DNA of 64,000 nt from Prevotella sp. (GTDB lineage: Bacteria > Bacteroidota > Bacteroidia > Bacteroidales > Bacteroidaceae). The position numbers and the translations under genes were made by a program. The stretch lies in NCBI GenBank assembly GCA_017462915.1, contig JAFTQG010000018.1:31338-95337 (forward strand). The letters run 5' to 3'. Of this stretch, positions 32,955 through 41,456 are shown one piece after another. The first letter of the stretch is position 1. Every line of letters starts with the position of its first letter. Below the pieces are notes generated by a model. It saw nothing but the letters and a program-made list of their open reading frames with translations. It was not told the DNA's origin and searched no databases.

Positions 32955-35252
32955 TTATTCCCTTACAGCCACTTTCTTTCCGTTCACGATATACATGCCG
33001 CGTGCGAGTCCTTCGAGAGACGTCGTGCCTCGGCGCACGGCCTGTCCCTGGAGGTTGTATACCGCCTGCGGCAGGTCACGTTCCGTGACGTCGGCAGTGA
33101 AGTCCTCTATGGCGGTGGTGTTGTCGCTTATGCCGCCGATGTATGTAGTGAAATTCAGTGTATGGCTTTGTGTCTCAGGATTTGCCACCTGATGTTCATC
33201 CTCTATCCAGCAACTGAATCCCTTCTGGGCATAAGCCCCTGTGAGGTGGTACAGTTTTCCGTTGACGAATGTATAGGATGTCTTAGGCACGAGCGGATTG
33301 ACAGCTTTGTCGTCTGCCCCGAGTTTCTCGAATGTCCCGTAGACCCTCAGCTTGCAGTCGCTGTCCTTTATAGGATAATAATCGGCAGCACGCACTGTGC
33401 CTGACAAGTCCTTCCTGTCTATGAACTTGTGGACATTGTCTTCAGAAGAGAAGCCCAGATCCGTTTCCACGTCTTTCTTCGTCAGCGTCACACGGTCGAT
33501 GGTATAATAAGGTGCCGTTATCTTGGTATTGTTTGCATTGCCTATATCTATCACGCCCTCATCCGTGCGTCCTGCATATCCCGGCTTTATAAGGTAACAT
33601 TCACCTTTGCGCAGGGCTACCTGCTCGTTTCTCAGGGAGCTGAGGTCTACCATCTGGAAGGCTATCGTCTCAGGAGTGTCAGACTCCACCAGCTTCGCCA
33701 GCTTCGGGTTAGGGAAGAATGCCGTGTTGAGTTGCTCCTTCGTAAGGTCTACAGGCAGGCAGATGCTGTTCCATGTATCATTCTTGTACGTGCGCTTGAA
33801 TATCATGACACGGTTCTTGTACTCGGACTTGTTGTCTCCTTCTCCCATGCCGTTATGAAAATCCGTCATGCCTTCATCCAGGGCGAAGCTCTCGCCAAGA
33901 TACCTCAGCTGGAAGTCGTCGAAGTAGACATAATCGTCAGCAGCCATATCTCCTGTCAACTCTATGCCAAGTTCGATTTTAGTGCTTGCAGTGCTTGCTT
34001 CATTAAAATTGACATAGACAAGGAGGTGGTTGGGATAGAGCTGCTCGTAGAATGTTATACCTGCTTCAACCTTATTGCTGACAATGCCGTCCGGTATGAT
34101 GAATGCCTTGTTTGTGTCGTCTATGACAAGTTCTTCACCTGCGTATGGTTCACCATACGACTTCGGCAACAGATCCATATATGCATTGCTTGCAGAATTT
34201 GGAGAAGCGCCTTCTTTCATCGCATAGAGACGGGCGATGCTCTTGTCCGGGTCAGATGAATTATAGAAAAAGCCCTCACAGTCTACACGATACCATCCGC
34301 TTTTGGTTATTTCAACCGTCTGGTAGAGCTTCTCTCCTGTCTTGCCTTTGGTTATGCCTCCACAGAAAAACATGCCATAGCGGTTGTCGCCGCTATAGTT
34401 CTTGACATCATCAAACGTGCAGCTGTAGCTGAACGAGGCATCTTTGCTTTTATGCCATCCGAGAGTCTCTGCCGATTTAGGGTCTTCGCCGTTATACATG
34501 TTCATGCGGTTGAAGTTCTGGGCTCTCAGCAGGAATGTGGCGTCAGACGGATTCTTGCGGTTGTATGTAGTAGGGAAGTCCGTTGTCATCTGCTTGGTCG
34601 TGACAATCTTCCATAAAGAGTAATTCTCGTTATCCTCGGTAACGGATTCTTCCGGGAGAGCTCTGACAAGGTTGTCGTTCTTGCTCTTGAACACGGTGAC
34701 GGTCATGAAGTTCTTCGCGACAAGCATGTAGTCTGATTTCATGCCTGCACCGCTGTTGTCTCCTCGCTTTACCCACACCTTATATATATAGTCTGTCTCG
34801 CCGTTGGCATTCTCCTTGCTGCTGTGGAGCTCGAATGTCCAGTTCACGCCGTTCGATGTTCCTCTGTCGTAATATACGCCACGGTCTCCTCCACCGGCAT
34901 TTTCCACCAGTCCTAACATATTGCCTGTGCCTGCGTTGTTAAACGGACCTCTTATGCGGTAAGTGCCATTACTGTTCTTTATCAGCATCAAGGGCAGACC
35001 TACGGTAAATGTTGTGATGCGCGTTCCCCAGAATCCTCCGGCATTGAGGAACATGTCCTTGCCTACATTGTAGAGCAGTACACGCTCTACGGTCTCCCCA
35101 TTGCTGTTGAATGTCAGAGAGGTTATGTCCGTTCCCGTTCCACTATATTCAGCAGGGTCCACATTTACCTGCGCGTGTATCCTCTCCATTCCCGATAACA
35201 GGAACAGACAAATGAAAAACATCTTCATCACAGTGAATAAAAATCTTTTCAT
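32955..35252 (-). CDS. Large secreted protein, cassette 1, with C-terminal sorting-type tail
   Basis: A 765-aa exported protein, paralogous to the 37683-40133 product. The signal peptide is MKRFLFTVMKMFFICLFLLSG and ends near AQ. Both paralogues share VLLYNVGKDMFLNAGGFWGTR near the start (MLYNLGKDMFLNAAGYWGTR in the other), GWYRVDCEGFF (about 325), DDYVYFDDFQLRYLG (about 450), a WNSICLPVDLT segment, and GECYLIKPG. The tail AVYNLQGQAVRRG...LARGMYIVNGKKVAV is the tail of the pectinases here. No enzyme motif is recognised; it looks like a surface protein with beta-sandwich domains. A G8 tract lies near its promoter. Confidence 0.75.
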   Translation of the reverse strand: MKRFLFTVMKMFFICLFLLSGMERIHAQVNVDPAEYSGTGTDITSLTFNSNGETVERVLLYNVGKDMFLNAGGFWGTRITTFTVGLPLMLIKNSNGTYRIRGPFNNAGTGNMLGLVENAGGGDRGVYYDRGTSNGVNWTFELHSSKENANGETDYIYKVWVKRGDNSGAGMKSDYMLVAKNFMTVTVFKSKNDNLVRALPEESVTEDNENYSLWKIVTTKQMTTDFPTTYNRKNPSDATFLLRAQNFNRMNMYNGEDPKSAETLGWHKSKDASFSYSCTFDDVKNYSGDNRYGMFFCGGITKGKTGEKLYQTVEITKSGWYRVDCEGFFYNSSDPDKSIARLYAMKEGASPNSASNAYMDLLPKSYGEPYAGEELVIDDTNKAFIIPDGIVSNKVEAGITFYEQLYPNHLLVYVNFNEASTASTKIELGIELTGDMAADDYVYFDDFQLRYLGESFALDEGMTDFHNGMGEGDNKSEYKNRVMIFKRTYKNDTWNSICLPVDLTKEQLNTAFFPNPKLAKLVESDTPETIAFQMVDLSSLRNEQVALRKGECYLIKPGYAGRTDEGVIDIGNANNTKITAPYYTIDRVTLTKKDVETDLGFSSEDNVHKFIDRKDLSGTVRAADYYPIKDSDCKLRVYGTFEKLGADDKAVNPLVPKTSYTFVNGKLYHLTGAYAQKGFSCWIEDEHQVANPETQSHTLNFTTYIGGISDNTTAIEDFTADVTERDLPQAVYNLQGQAVRRGTTSLEGLARGMYIVNGKKVAVRE

Positions 35253-35504
35253 AACTCGAATCCTTTTAATGAAGTAGCTTTACTTAGTTTGATATGTTCG
35301 TTTATAGTGCGATTGCTGTATTTCGTTTGTATTACAGTGTGCTTGCCATCATTCCTGTCCTGCACTCAGTGTATGGGTATATTCTTTGGTGTCAGTCCGT
35401 TACCGCTCTCTTATGTTCATGGTTGGCTGACACCGTCTGTTCTCTCCATGGCGGTATGCTATCCTTTATATTGCAAGACGCATAAGTCTCTGCAATTCAG
35501 AGCG

Positions 35505-35546
35505 CAAAGATACGTATTTTTTCATTAATTATTTTTTCGGGGGGGG
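35505..35546 (-). promoter_or_regulatory. Promoter of cassette 1 with adjoining G8 tract
   Basis: On the minus strand TATCTTTG (35512-35505) is about 20 bp from an A-rich -33 region. A run of eight C (35546-35539) lies just upstream. The leader is about 245 nt. In the 35253-35818 gap there is also a composite repeat (35632-35700) and the ATPase promoter, but no gene. Confidence 0.6.
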
Positions 35547-35631
35547 TAGGAAACGATATTTAACTCTTTTAGTATCTGTTTTTATATTTATTAATATAAG
35601 TGTCAGCGTTTTTCTTGTAATCTGTCTTTGT

Positions 35632-35700
35632 GATAGCCGGAATAGCCGGAATAGAATCTATAGAGACTATATCGGCTATTCCGGCTATCACCTAAAACCA
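35632..35700. repeat. 9-mer palindromic repeat
   Basis: ATAGCCGGA, ATAGCCGGA, ATAGAATCT, ATAGAGACT, ATATCGGCT, ATTCCGGCT (35634-35687) form a near-perfect palindrome with almost no 8-mer arms. It sits between divergent genes, away from either start. Confidence 0.85.
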
Positions 35701-35751
35701 ACTTGATTTTGGATAAAATGAAAGAAAAACATTAAAATCATACTTGTTTCT

Positions 35752-35783
35752 CTTGTTTTATTAAATTTAATTTTATAACTTTG
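35752..35783 (+). promoter_or_regulatory. Promoter of the AAA ATPase gene
   Basis: CTTG (35752-35755) and TAACTTTG (35776-35783) are 20 bp apart. The start codon is 35 bp downstream. Confidence 0.75.
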
Positions 35784-35818
35784 TAGCGTTTTGTAAAATC
35801 TCACATAATAAAAACAAT

Positions 35819-37090
35819 ATGGCAATAGCAAGAAATATATTGCGTCAAGTGTTGCTTGACAATCAGAGGGACATCGAGCAATATGACATATTCCGGCGAG
35901 ATTATGACCTCAGTTCCTTTCCCCTGCAGGTGTTTGTCGGCGTGAGACGTTCCGGGAAGTCCTTCCTGCTGTTCCAGAAGATACGCCAGATGCTTGCTGA
36001 AGGACATGGCTGGGAAGACATGCTCTATCTTGATTTTGAAGACCAGAGGCTTGAAGGCTTCACGGCAGACGACTTCAACCTTATCCTGGAGTGTCATCAG
36101 GAGATGTACGGCAAGCGTCCTATGCTGTTTCTTGATGAGATACAGAACATTGACGGCTGGCAGAAGTTCGCACGTAATCTGGCAGACAGGAAATACAGCG
36201 TCTTCATTACAGGAAGCAATGCCAGTATGCTTTCCAAGGACATCATGTCTGCCCTTGGCGGACGGTATATCCCTGTTGAGGTGTATCCCTTCAGCTTCAC
36301 AGAATATCTCGACTTCCTTGCCATCCCGCATGACGACATGGCTCTTGATGCCACCGAGTCAAGGGCGCGGTTCATGAAGGCATACAACGACTATCTCGCA
36401 TGGGGCGGACTGCCCGAATCCATCAGTCTGCCCGTCAGGCGTCCATATCTCTCCAGTGTGTTCCAGAAGATATATCTCGGCGATATAGCACAGCGTAACG
36501 GTGTCTCAAACCCCAGACTGCTGCAGCTGCTGAGCAAGAAGATAGCCGAGAGCATCATGCAACCCATATCGTACAACCGTATGGCAAAGGTCCTTTCCAC
36601 GATAGCAGGAAAGGTGAGTGTACCGACAGTCTCAAACTATGTCGGCTATTCAGAGGATGCGTGGCTGTTGCTGCGTGTGAGAAACATTGTCTCGGCTTTT
36701 GCCGAGAAAGAGAGCGTATGCAAGTATTACTACATAGACAACGGTCTGCTGTCGATACAGCTGCTGGACATAGACACACTCCTTCTGGAGAATGCCGTCG
36801 CCCTTTCCCTTTTCCGCAGATACGGGCATGATACGGACAACGAGCGCGTCTACTTCTATAATGCCAATGTAGAGGTAGATTTCTATGTGCCGGAAGATGA
36901 ACTTGCTGTACAGGTTTCTTACTCCTTGGCGGACGAGAAGACAAGGAAGCGCGAAGTGGAAGCTCTTGGCAAGTTTCCTAAGATCTATCCGTGCAAGCAT
37001 CGTGTTATAGTCACATACGATGAGGAAGGCACGATAACAGACAAATATGGTGTCATAGAAATTGTGCCATGCTGGAGATGGATGGTTTAG
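35819..37090 (+). CDS. AAA family ATPase with DUF4143 domain
   Basis: A 423-aa cytosolic ATPase of the AAA_14/DUF4143 family. Walker A is GVRRSGKS (about 41-48), Walker B is MLFLDEIQN (about 101-109), and a sensor threonine/serine segment is FITGSNA. The winged-helix region and DUF4143 nuclease-like domain follow from about 200 (VYFYNANVEVDFYVP, about 342-356, has the D-x-D/E type residues). Such proteins are widespread in Bacteroidetes, often horizontally moved, with no established role. It is transcribed opposite to the flanking cassettes. Confidence 0.88.
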   Translation: MAIARNILRQVLLDNQRDIEQYDIFRRDYDLSSFPLQVFVGVRRSGKSFLLFQKIRQMLAEGHGWEDMLYLDFEDQRLEGFTADDFNLILECHQEMYGKRPMLFLDEIQNIDGWQKFARNLADRKYSVFITGSNASMLSKDIMSALGGRYIPVEVYPFSFTEYLDFLAIPHDDMALDATESRARFMKAYNDYLAWGGLPESISLPVRRPYLSSVFQKIYLGDIAQRNGVSNPRLLQLLSKKIAESIMQPISYNRMAKVLSTIAGKVSVPTVSNYVGYSEDAWLLLRVRNIVSAFAEKESVCKYYYIDNGLLSIQLLDIDTLLLENAVALSLFRRYGHDTDNERVYFYNANVEVDFYVPEDELAVQVSYSLADEKTRKREVEALGKFPKIYPCKHRVIVTYDEEGTITDKYGVIEIVPCWRWMV

Positions 37091-37235
37091 TGTTTTGGTT
37101 GTTTGGTTGTTTAGTTGTTTAGTCGTTTAGTGTTTTGGTCGTTTAGTTGTTTAGTGTTTTGGTTGTTTGGTTGTTTAGTTTCTATTCCGGCTATATCGGC
37201 TATTCCGGCTATCACCTATCACCTACAACCCCACA
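37087..37235. repeat. Composite intergenic repeat
   Basis: About ten G/T 8-mers (37087-37178) start over the ATPase stop, followed by a half 9-mer core (37182-37213) and CACCTAT units. Confidence 0.8.
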
Positions 37236-37284
37236 AAAAAAGCAACGCCGCCCGTAACCTCACGGCCACGGACGGCGTTTTCTT
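37235..37284. terminator. Bidirectional terminator between ATPase and peptide gene 2
   Basis: AACGCCGCCCGT pairs with ACGGACGGCGTT; it is flanked by an A run on the left (37235-37241) and TTTTCTTCT on the right. It therefore works for both convergent transcripts. The TTCTTCTCTCT/CCACACACT sequences after it match those after the other peptide cassette. Confidence 0.75.
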
Positions 37285-37426
37285 CTCTCTCTTTCCACAC
37301 ACTATAAACTTCTGCCTTGCGGCAGCCGAAATTTCCCTTCATGGGCGGAGACATGGCCGAGGAGAGCGGCCATGCCCCGTGCAATCCATGTCTTCACGGT
37401 ACTAAAACAATATATATGTTACTTTA

Positions 37427-37642
37427 TCACAATTCCCAGTCTCCCGAGAACGGGTTGCCGCCCTTTGACGGATTCTGATCGGGATCGGTTTTTGTCCCTG
37501 GCAGGTCGCCCTCTATCACGTGTCCACTGTCGTCGAGGTTGCCATCGTTGTCATAGACTCTCCATGACTGGTCCATGATGCTTTCCTGTTCTATCTCTAT
37601 CACCTTTATATCAGGCGCTACGTATTGTTTCTTCTTTTTCAT
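37427..37642 (-). CDS. Small acidic peptide, cassette 2
   Basis: A 71-aa protein starting MKKKKQYVAPDIKVIEIEQE and ending NPFSGDWEL. Compared with cassette 1 it keeps the basic start, the APDI and IMD segments and the FSG(D/E)WEL end, and varies in the middle (DNDGNLDDSGHVIEGDLPG). DNA over the C-terminal codons is nearly identical between the two genes. It starts 40 bp after the large gene stop. It has no signal peptide and no known domain. A precursor, immunity or secretion-partner role is possible but unproven. Confidence 0.75.
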   Translation of the reverse strand: MKKKKQYVAPDIKVIEIEQESIMDQSWRVYDNDGNLDDSGHVIEGDLPGTKTDPDQNPSKGGNPFSGDWEL

Positions 37643-37682
37643 TGTTCCCTCCGTTTTTATGTTCTTTTCCTTTCCTTTTCCA

Positions 37683-40133
37683 TTATCTTACAAGGACTTT
37701 CTTTCCGTTCACGATATACAGACCGGCAGGCAGCCCAGCGAGAGATGTCGTGCCGCGACGGACAGCCTGTCCGCAGACGTTGTACATAGCAGTCTGAGGC
37801 GTGACGGCGTGGCAGTCCATGTCCATGGCTATGCCCTCGATGGCTGTCGTGGTGTTGTCGCTGATGCCGTCCATGGAGGCGCGGAAGGACAGCGTATGGG
37901 CGGCAGGGGCGGTCTCTCCGGCATGGATGTCCTCTATCCACCAGTTGTATCCCTTCAGACGGTTGCGGTCGCTCTTGAAGTGGTACAGGTCGCCCTCGTA
38001 GAAGTTGTATGCGCCGGCAGGTGTCGGCGTGTCGTTCTCGAATGTGGCGTAGACCTTGAGCTGGCATTCCGTGCCGTTGACGCTGTATGTCCTTCCCTGC
38101 TCGTGTGTCCCGTCCGCGTTATATGATAAAGCCTCGAATCCCTTGAACTTCTCGTCTGTGATATTCAGCATGTTTTCCGCGAATGTGTTCTTTGTGAGAG
38201 ATACGCGCGGTATGACATAGTATGGAGCTTTAACTGCTTCGTTGGCTTCGTCGCCTATCTTGATTTCGCCGTTCTTTATGTAGTTGCCCTCACCTGGCTT
38301 GATGATGTAACACTCTCCTGCCCTGAGCACGATGTCTTTCTCCTGAGCCGTGTTGAGATTCACGAGGCGGAACTCTATGCAGTTCTGTGTGTCCGAGATA
38401 GGGTCTGACAGCTTGGCGAGCTTCACTGTCGAGGAGAAGGTCTCTCTCAGCTGCTGTGCCGTGAGGTCGACAGGGAGGCAGATGCTGTTCCACTTGTCCT
38501 TGGCGAGTTTGCGCTTGAGGATGAGCACATTGTTCTGGTATTTCTGTGTATAGTCGGGGACATTAGCGTTGCTGCCGCGCTTGAAGTCTGTCCAGTCATC
38601 GTTGAGGACGAAGCTCGCGCCGAGGTATTTCAGTCGGAAGTCGTCGATATAGACATATTCGTCGGCAGCCATGTTCTTGGTGAGCTGTATGCCGAGCTCC
38701 ATGGTCTTGAAATCGCCTGTTGCCTCGTCAAGGTTTACATATATCATCACTGAGTTGGGATATATGAGTTTGTAGAAGGCGACGGCAGCCTCTATCTTGT
38801 TGGAAATCTTACTGTCGTTGATGTCGTCAGCAAGGAATGTGTATGTAGGGTGTTGATCTCCATAATCATCCTGGAATGACTTGAATGTTTCTGTCTTATA
38901 TCCTATGCTGTTGAGGCGGGACTCCACTTCGCCGTACGATTTCGGCAGCAGATAGCAGGAAGCCCATTCCGGGGAATTCTCTGTCGTTGCATCGGTAAAC
39001 TTGGCGTAGAGCTTGGCATAAGGCTCTGTGGTGCCGTCCTTGTCGTTGAAAAGTCCCTGACACTCTATCTTGTACCATCCGCTTCGGGTTATCTTCACGG
39101 TCTGGTAGAGACGATCTCCTGTATTGCCGCCGGTGATGCCTGCGCAATAGAACATGCCGAAAATAGGGTCGACTTGATAGGCTTCTACCAGATGTTTTCC
39201 AATGTTAAGGCCATCAAAGCCGATACGGTAAGTAAAGTTCCCGTCTTTCTCCCATCCGCGACCGTACTTCTTATTGTTATAAATGTTTTCACGGTTGAAG
39301 CCCTGTGCACGGAGCAGGAAGGAGGCGTCAGCAGGACCGTCTTCTGTATAGGTGTTCTCAAACTGTGCAACCATCTGCGTATCGGAGACCACTCTCCAGT
39401 AGGTATGCTCCACAGTCATCACGCCTTTCTGGATGCTGTCGTTTATCTGATTCAGCGTCAGTGCCTTCACGAGATTGTCGTTGCCTTTCTGAAAGACATT
39501 TACTATCATCGGTTGCTTGGCGCAAAGGTAGAAGTCATCTTCAGTGGTACCTTGCTCGGGATCTATGTCTATAGCATGAACCTTAATCCTGTAGACATTC
39601 TTGTCGGCATATTCGCTTTCTGTCACCTTCTCGAACTCCCAATTACTATAGTCATCGATATGGAATTTACCGTTTCCGTAGTCAACATCAGCTCCACCTC
39701 CATTTCTGTCAAAGAACACTCCGTACTTGGTGCCGTTTCCAGAATGGTCAGCTAGAAATGATACAAAGTTGTTTTCACCGAACGGACCATATATCTTGAA
39801 AACATGGTTGGTCGCGCTGGAACCTACGGTACCGCTCATTCTCTGAAACACCAAAGGCAGTCCCACGGTGAATGTCGCGGTACGTGTGCCCCAGTATCCG
39901 GCGGCGTTGAGGAACATGTCCTTGCCCAGATTGTAGAGCATCACGCGTGTCGCGCCTACCGATGAGGGGCCTGAGCCACATTTCAGGGAGTCTACCCTCA
40001 GACCTATTCCTGTATAGTTTGCCTCCATGGCGTCATCCTGTGCCGCTGCCTGTTGCGGCAAGACGGTAAGCAACATTGTCAGCACTGACATGCCGACAAT
40101 CCTTACCTTAGATGTAAACATTCTCATGATCAT
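37683..40133 (-). CDS. Large secreted protein, cassette 2
   Basis: An 816-aa exported protein if started at ATG 40133; ATGs at 40127 and 40121 are equally near the signal peptide (VGMSVLTMLLTVLPQQAAAQ). It is paralogous to 32955-35252 along its whole length, sharing the VGLPL, SGWYKIECQG, DEYVYIDDFRLKYLG and GECYIIKPG segments. The tail is AMYNVCGQAVRRG...LPAGLYIVNGKKVLV. The sigma-like gene ends 136 bp upstream on the same strand and no clear promoter lies between, so the gene may be read from the sigma operon. The function is unknown; a surface-exposed role is inferred from the tail. Confidence 0.75.
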   Translation of the reverse strand: MIMRMFTSKVRIVGMSVLTMLLTVLPQQAAAQDDAMEANYTGIGLRVDSLKCGSGPSSVGATRVMLYNLGKDMFLNAAGYWGTRTATFTVGLPLVFQRMSGTVGSSATNHVFKIYGPFGENNFVSFLADHSGNGTKYGVFFDRNGGGADVDYGNGKFHIDDYSNWEFEKVTESEYADKNVYRIKVHAIDIDPEQGTTEDDFYLCAKQPMIVNVFQKGNDNLVKALTLNQINDSIQKGVMTVEHTYWRVVSDTQMVAQFENTYTEDGPADASFLLRAQGFNRENIYNNKKYGRGWEKDGNFTYRIGFDGLNIGKHLVEAYQVDPIFGMFYCAGITGGNTGDRLYQTVKITRSGWYKIECQGLFNDKDGTTEPYAKLYAKFTDATTENSPEWASCYLLPKSYGEVESRLNSIGYKTETFKSFQDDYGDQHPTYTFLADDINDSKISNKIEAAVAFYKLIYPNSVMIYVNLDEATGDFKTMELGIQLTKNMAADEYVYIDDFRLKYLGASFVLNDDWTDFKRGSNANVPDYTQKYQNNVLILKRKLAKDKWNSICLPVDLTAQQLRETFSSTVKLAKLSDPISDTQNCIEFRLVNLNTAQEKDIVLRAGECYIIKPGEGNYIKNGEIKIGDEANEAVKAPYYVIPRVSLTKNTFAENMLNITDEKFKGFEALSYNADGTHEQGRTYSVNGTECQLKVYATFENDTPTPAGAYNFYEGDLYHFKSDRNRLKGYNWWIEDIHAGETAPAAHTLSFRASMDGISDNTTTAIEGIAMDMDCHAVTPQTAMYNVCGQAVRRGTTSLAGLPAGLYIVNGKKVLVR

Positions 40134-40269
40134 GATAATTTGTTTTAGTTTGATTGCTGTTATTATATATATATATGTCAAGACAGGCATGTCTCCGTCC
40201 CTGTCCTGATACATGTATGTCCAACAGGCGTATTGTCTCGCTTGCTTGCTTGTCCCTGCTGTCTTGTCG

Positions 40270-41283
40270 TTATTCCGAATTGTTTTTCCACCATGTCTTT
40301 ATGGCACGGTTGAATCTCCTGTTGAGGCGGGAGTAGCGGTTGTCTATCCATGAGCGCGGCCTGCCGAATCTCTCTGCTATATCCATGGGCGCGGCGCCTT
40401 CGATGAAGCGCATCTGCCACAGTATCTTGTCCTCTTCGCTCCACGGCAGCCGCTCGGAGAAGTCGTAGAGGAACTCCGGCACCTTGTCTTCCAGTTCGCC
40501 GTGTTCGAGGTTCACTCCCAGCATGTCTGCCAGCGGGCTCATGTCGCAGTGGTCTTCCTGCCATTTTGTGAAGTCATTGAGGAAAGTGTCCGAGACATCT
40601 TTGTTATGTCCGTTCTTGTCGCGGAGCACGAGTTCCTCGTAGTATCCTCCGTGGCTGATGAGCCTTTCCTTGAGACATGTCTCTGCCTTTGCCAGGGTTT
40701 CACGGAGGCTTTCTGTGTCCATGCCGTGTTCCTGTGCCATGGCGGTCTCGTCCTTATGCTCCACGAAGCAGGCTGCAAGGAGGTCGCGTGAGAGTCCCGG
40801 CGGCATGATGTCGGTGATGATGAGTCTCCATACCTCGTCGGGCACAGACACGCCGAGGAGGCGTGTGTTGCCCGGTGTGCGTTTGCGGCGTACGGTGATT
40901 ACCTTCATCTCCTCCAGAGTCCTCATCACCTCGTGTCGCGCCACTTTCTCCAGCCAGCAGAAGAAGTCGCTTTTCCCGGCGTAGGAGTCGAGCACGCCCC
41001 ATGTGCCGTTGTCCCAGAGGTGTGCGTAGACGATATTCCCGAATTCCTCCACGCTGATGTCCGTCTGGTATTGCTGTCTTATGTATGCTGCCGTCCGTGA
41101 GCGCAGCTTGCTGATGTTGCATCCGTGGCGTGCAGTGCTGTAGAAGAATTCCTGTGTGAAGAGGCGGTCTCCTGCCTTCAGGCGCTCTATGATGCGGTAG
41201 CCCTCCGGTGTCTCCTCTGTGCAGGTTTCTCCGTCGGTTCCGTCTGTGTCTGTCGTGCAAGTCAAGATTTCTTTCTGTCTCAT
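40270..41283 (-). CDS. Sigma-70/ECF-like regulator
   Basis: A 337-aa soluble protein starting at ATG 41283 (MRQKEILTCTTDTDG); the frame is open to 41463 but crosses the promoter. About 28-135 resembles sigma region 2 (EFGNIVYAHLWDNGTWGVLDSYAG and FFCWLEKVARHEVMRTLEEM, split over about 80-125). The C-terminal helix-turn-helix (ILWQMRFIEGAAPMDIAERF, about 284-303) resembles region 4. A middle region of about 120 residues has no match. Similar fold and spacing occur in the 62930-63484 protein. It probably directs transcription of the downstream secreted protein and peptide genes. Confidence 0.65.
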   Translation of the reverse strand: MRQKEILTCTTDTDGTDGETCTEETPEGYRIIERLKAGDRLFTQEFFYSTARHGCNISKLRSRTAAYIRQQYQTDISVEEFGNIVYAHLWDNGTWGVLDSYAGKSDFFCWLEKVARHEVMRTLEEMKVITVRRKRTPGNTRLLGVSVPDEVWRLIITDIMPPGLSRDLLAACFVEHKDETAMAQEHGMDTESLRETLAKAETCLKERLISHGGYYEELVLRDKNGHNKDVSDTFLNDFTKWQEDHCDMSPLADMLGVNLEHGELEDKVPEFLYDFSERLPWSEEDKILWQMRFIEGAAPMDIAERFGRPRSWIDNRYSRLNRRFNRAIKTWWKNNSE

Positions 41284-41356
41284 CCTATCACTTCTGCTTG
41301 CGTGGGTACATCTTTCCTCTCTGGGTCTGGTGACAGATCCAGATTTGGAGTTCCGG

Positions 41357-41392
41357 TGCAAAGTTCGCAAAAATCCGGCAGAAAGGCGTTGC
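41357..41392 (-). promoter_or_regulatory. Promoter of the sigma-like gene
   Basis: GAACTTTG on the minus strand (41366-41359), one base from TAnnTTTG, with TTTTTGC just upstream. It gives a leader of about 70 nt and supports the start at 41283. Confidence 0.5.
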
Positions 41393-41456
41393 TTTGCCAT
41401 GTGTTTGTTGGTGTGAAGTTGTAAGGCTCGGTTTTTCAGATGGTTGTAAAATAGGT

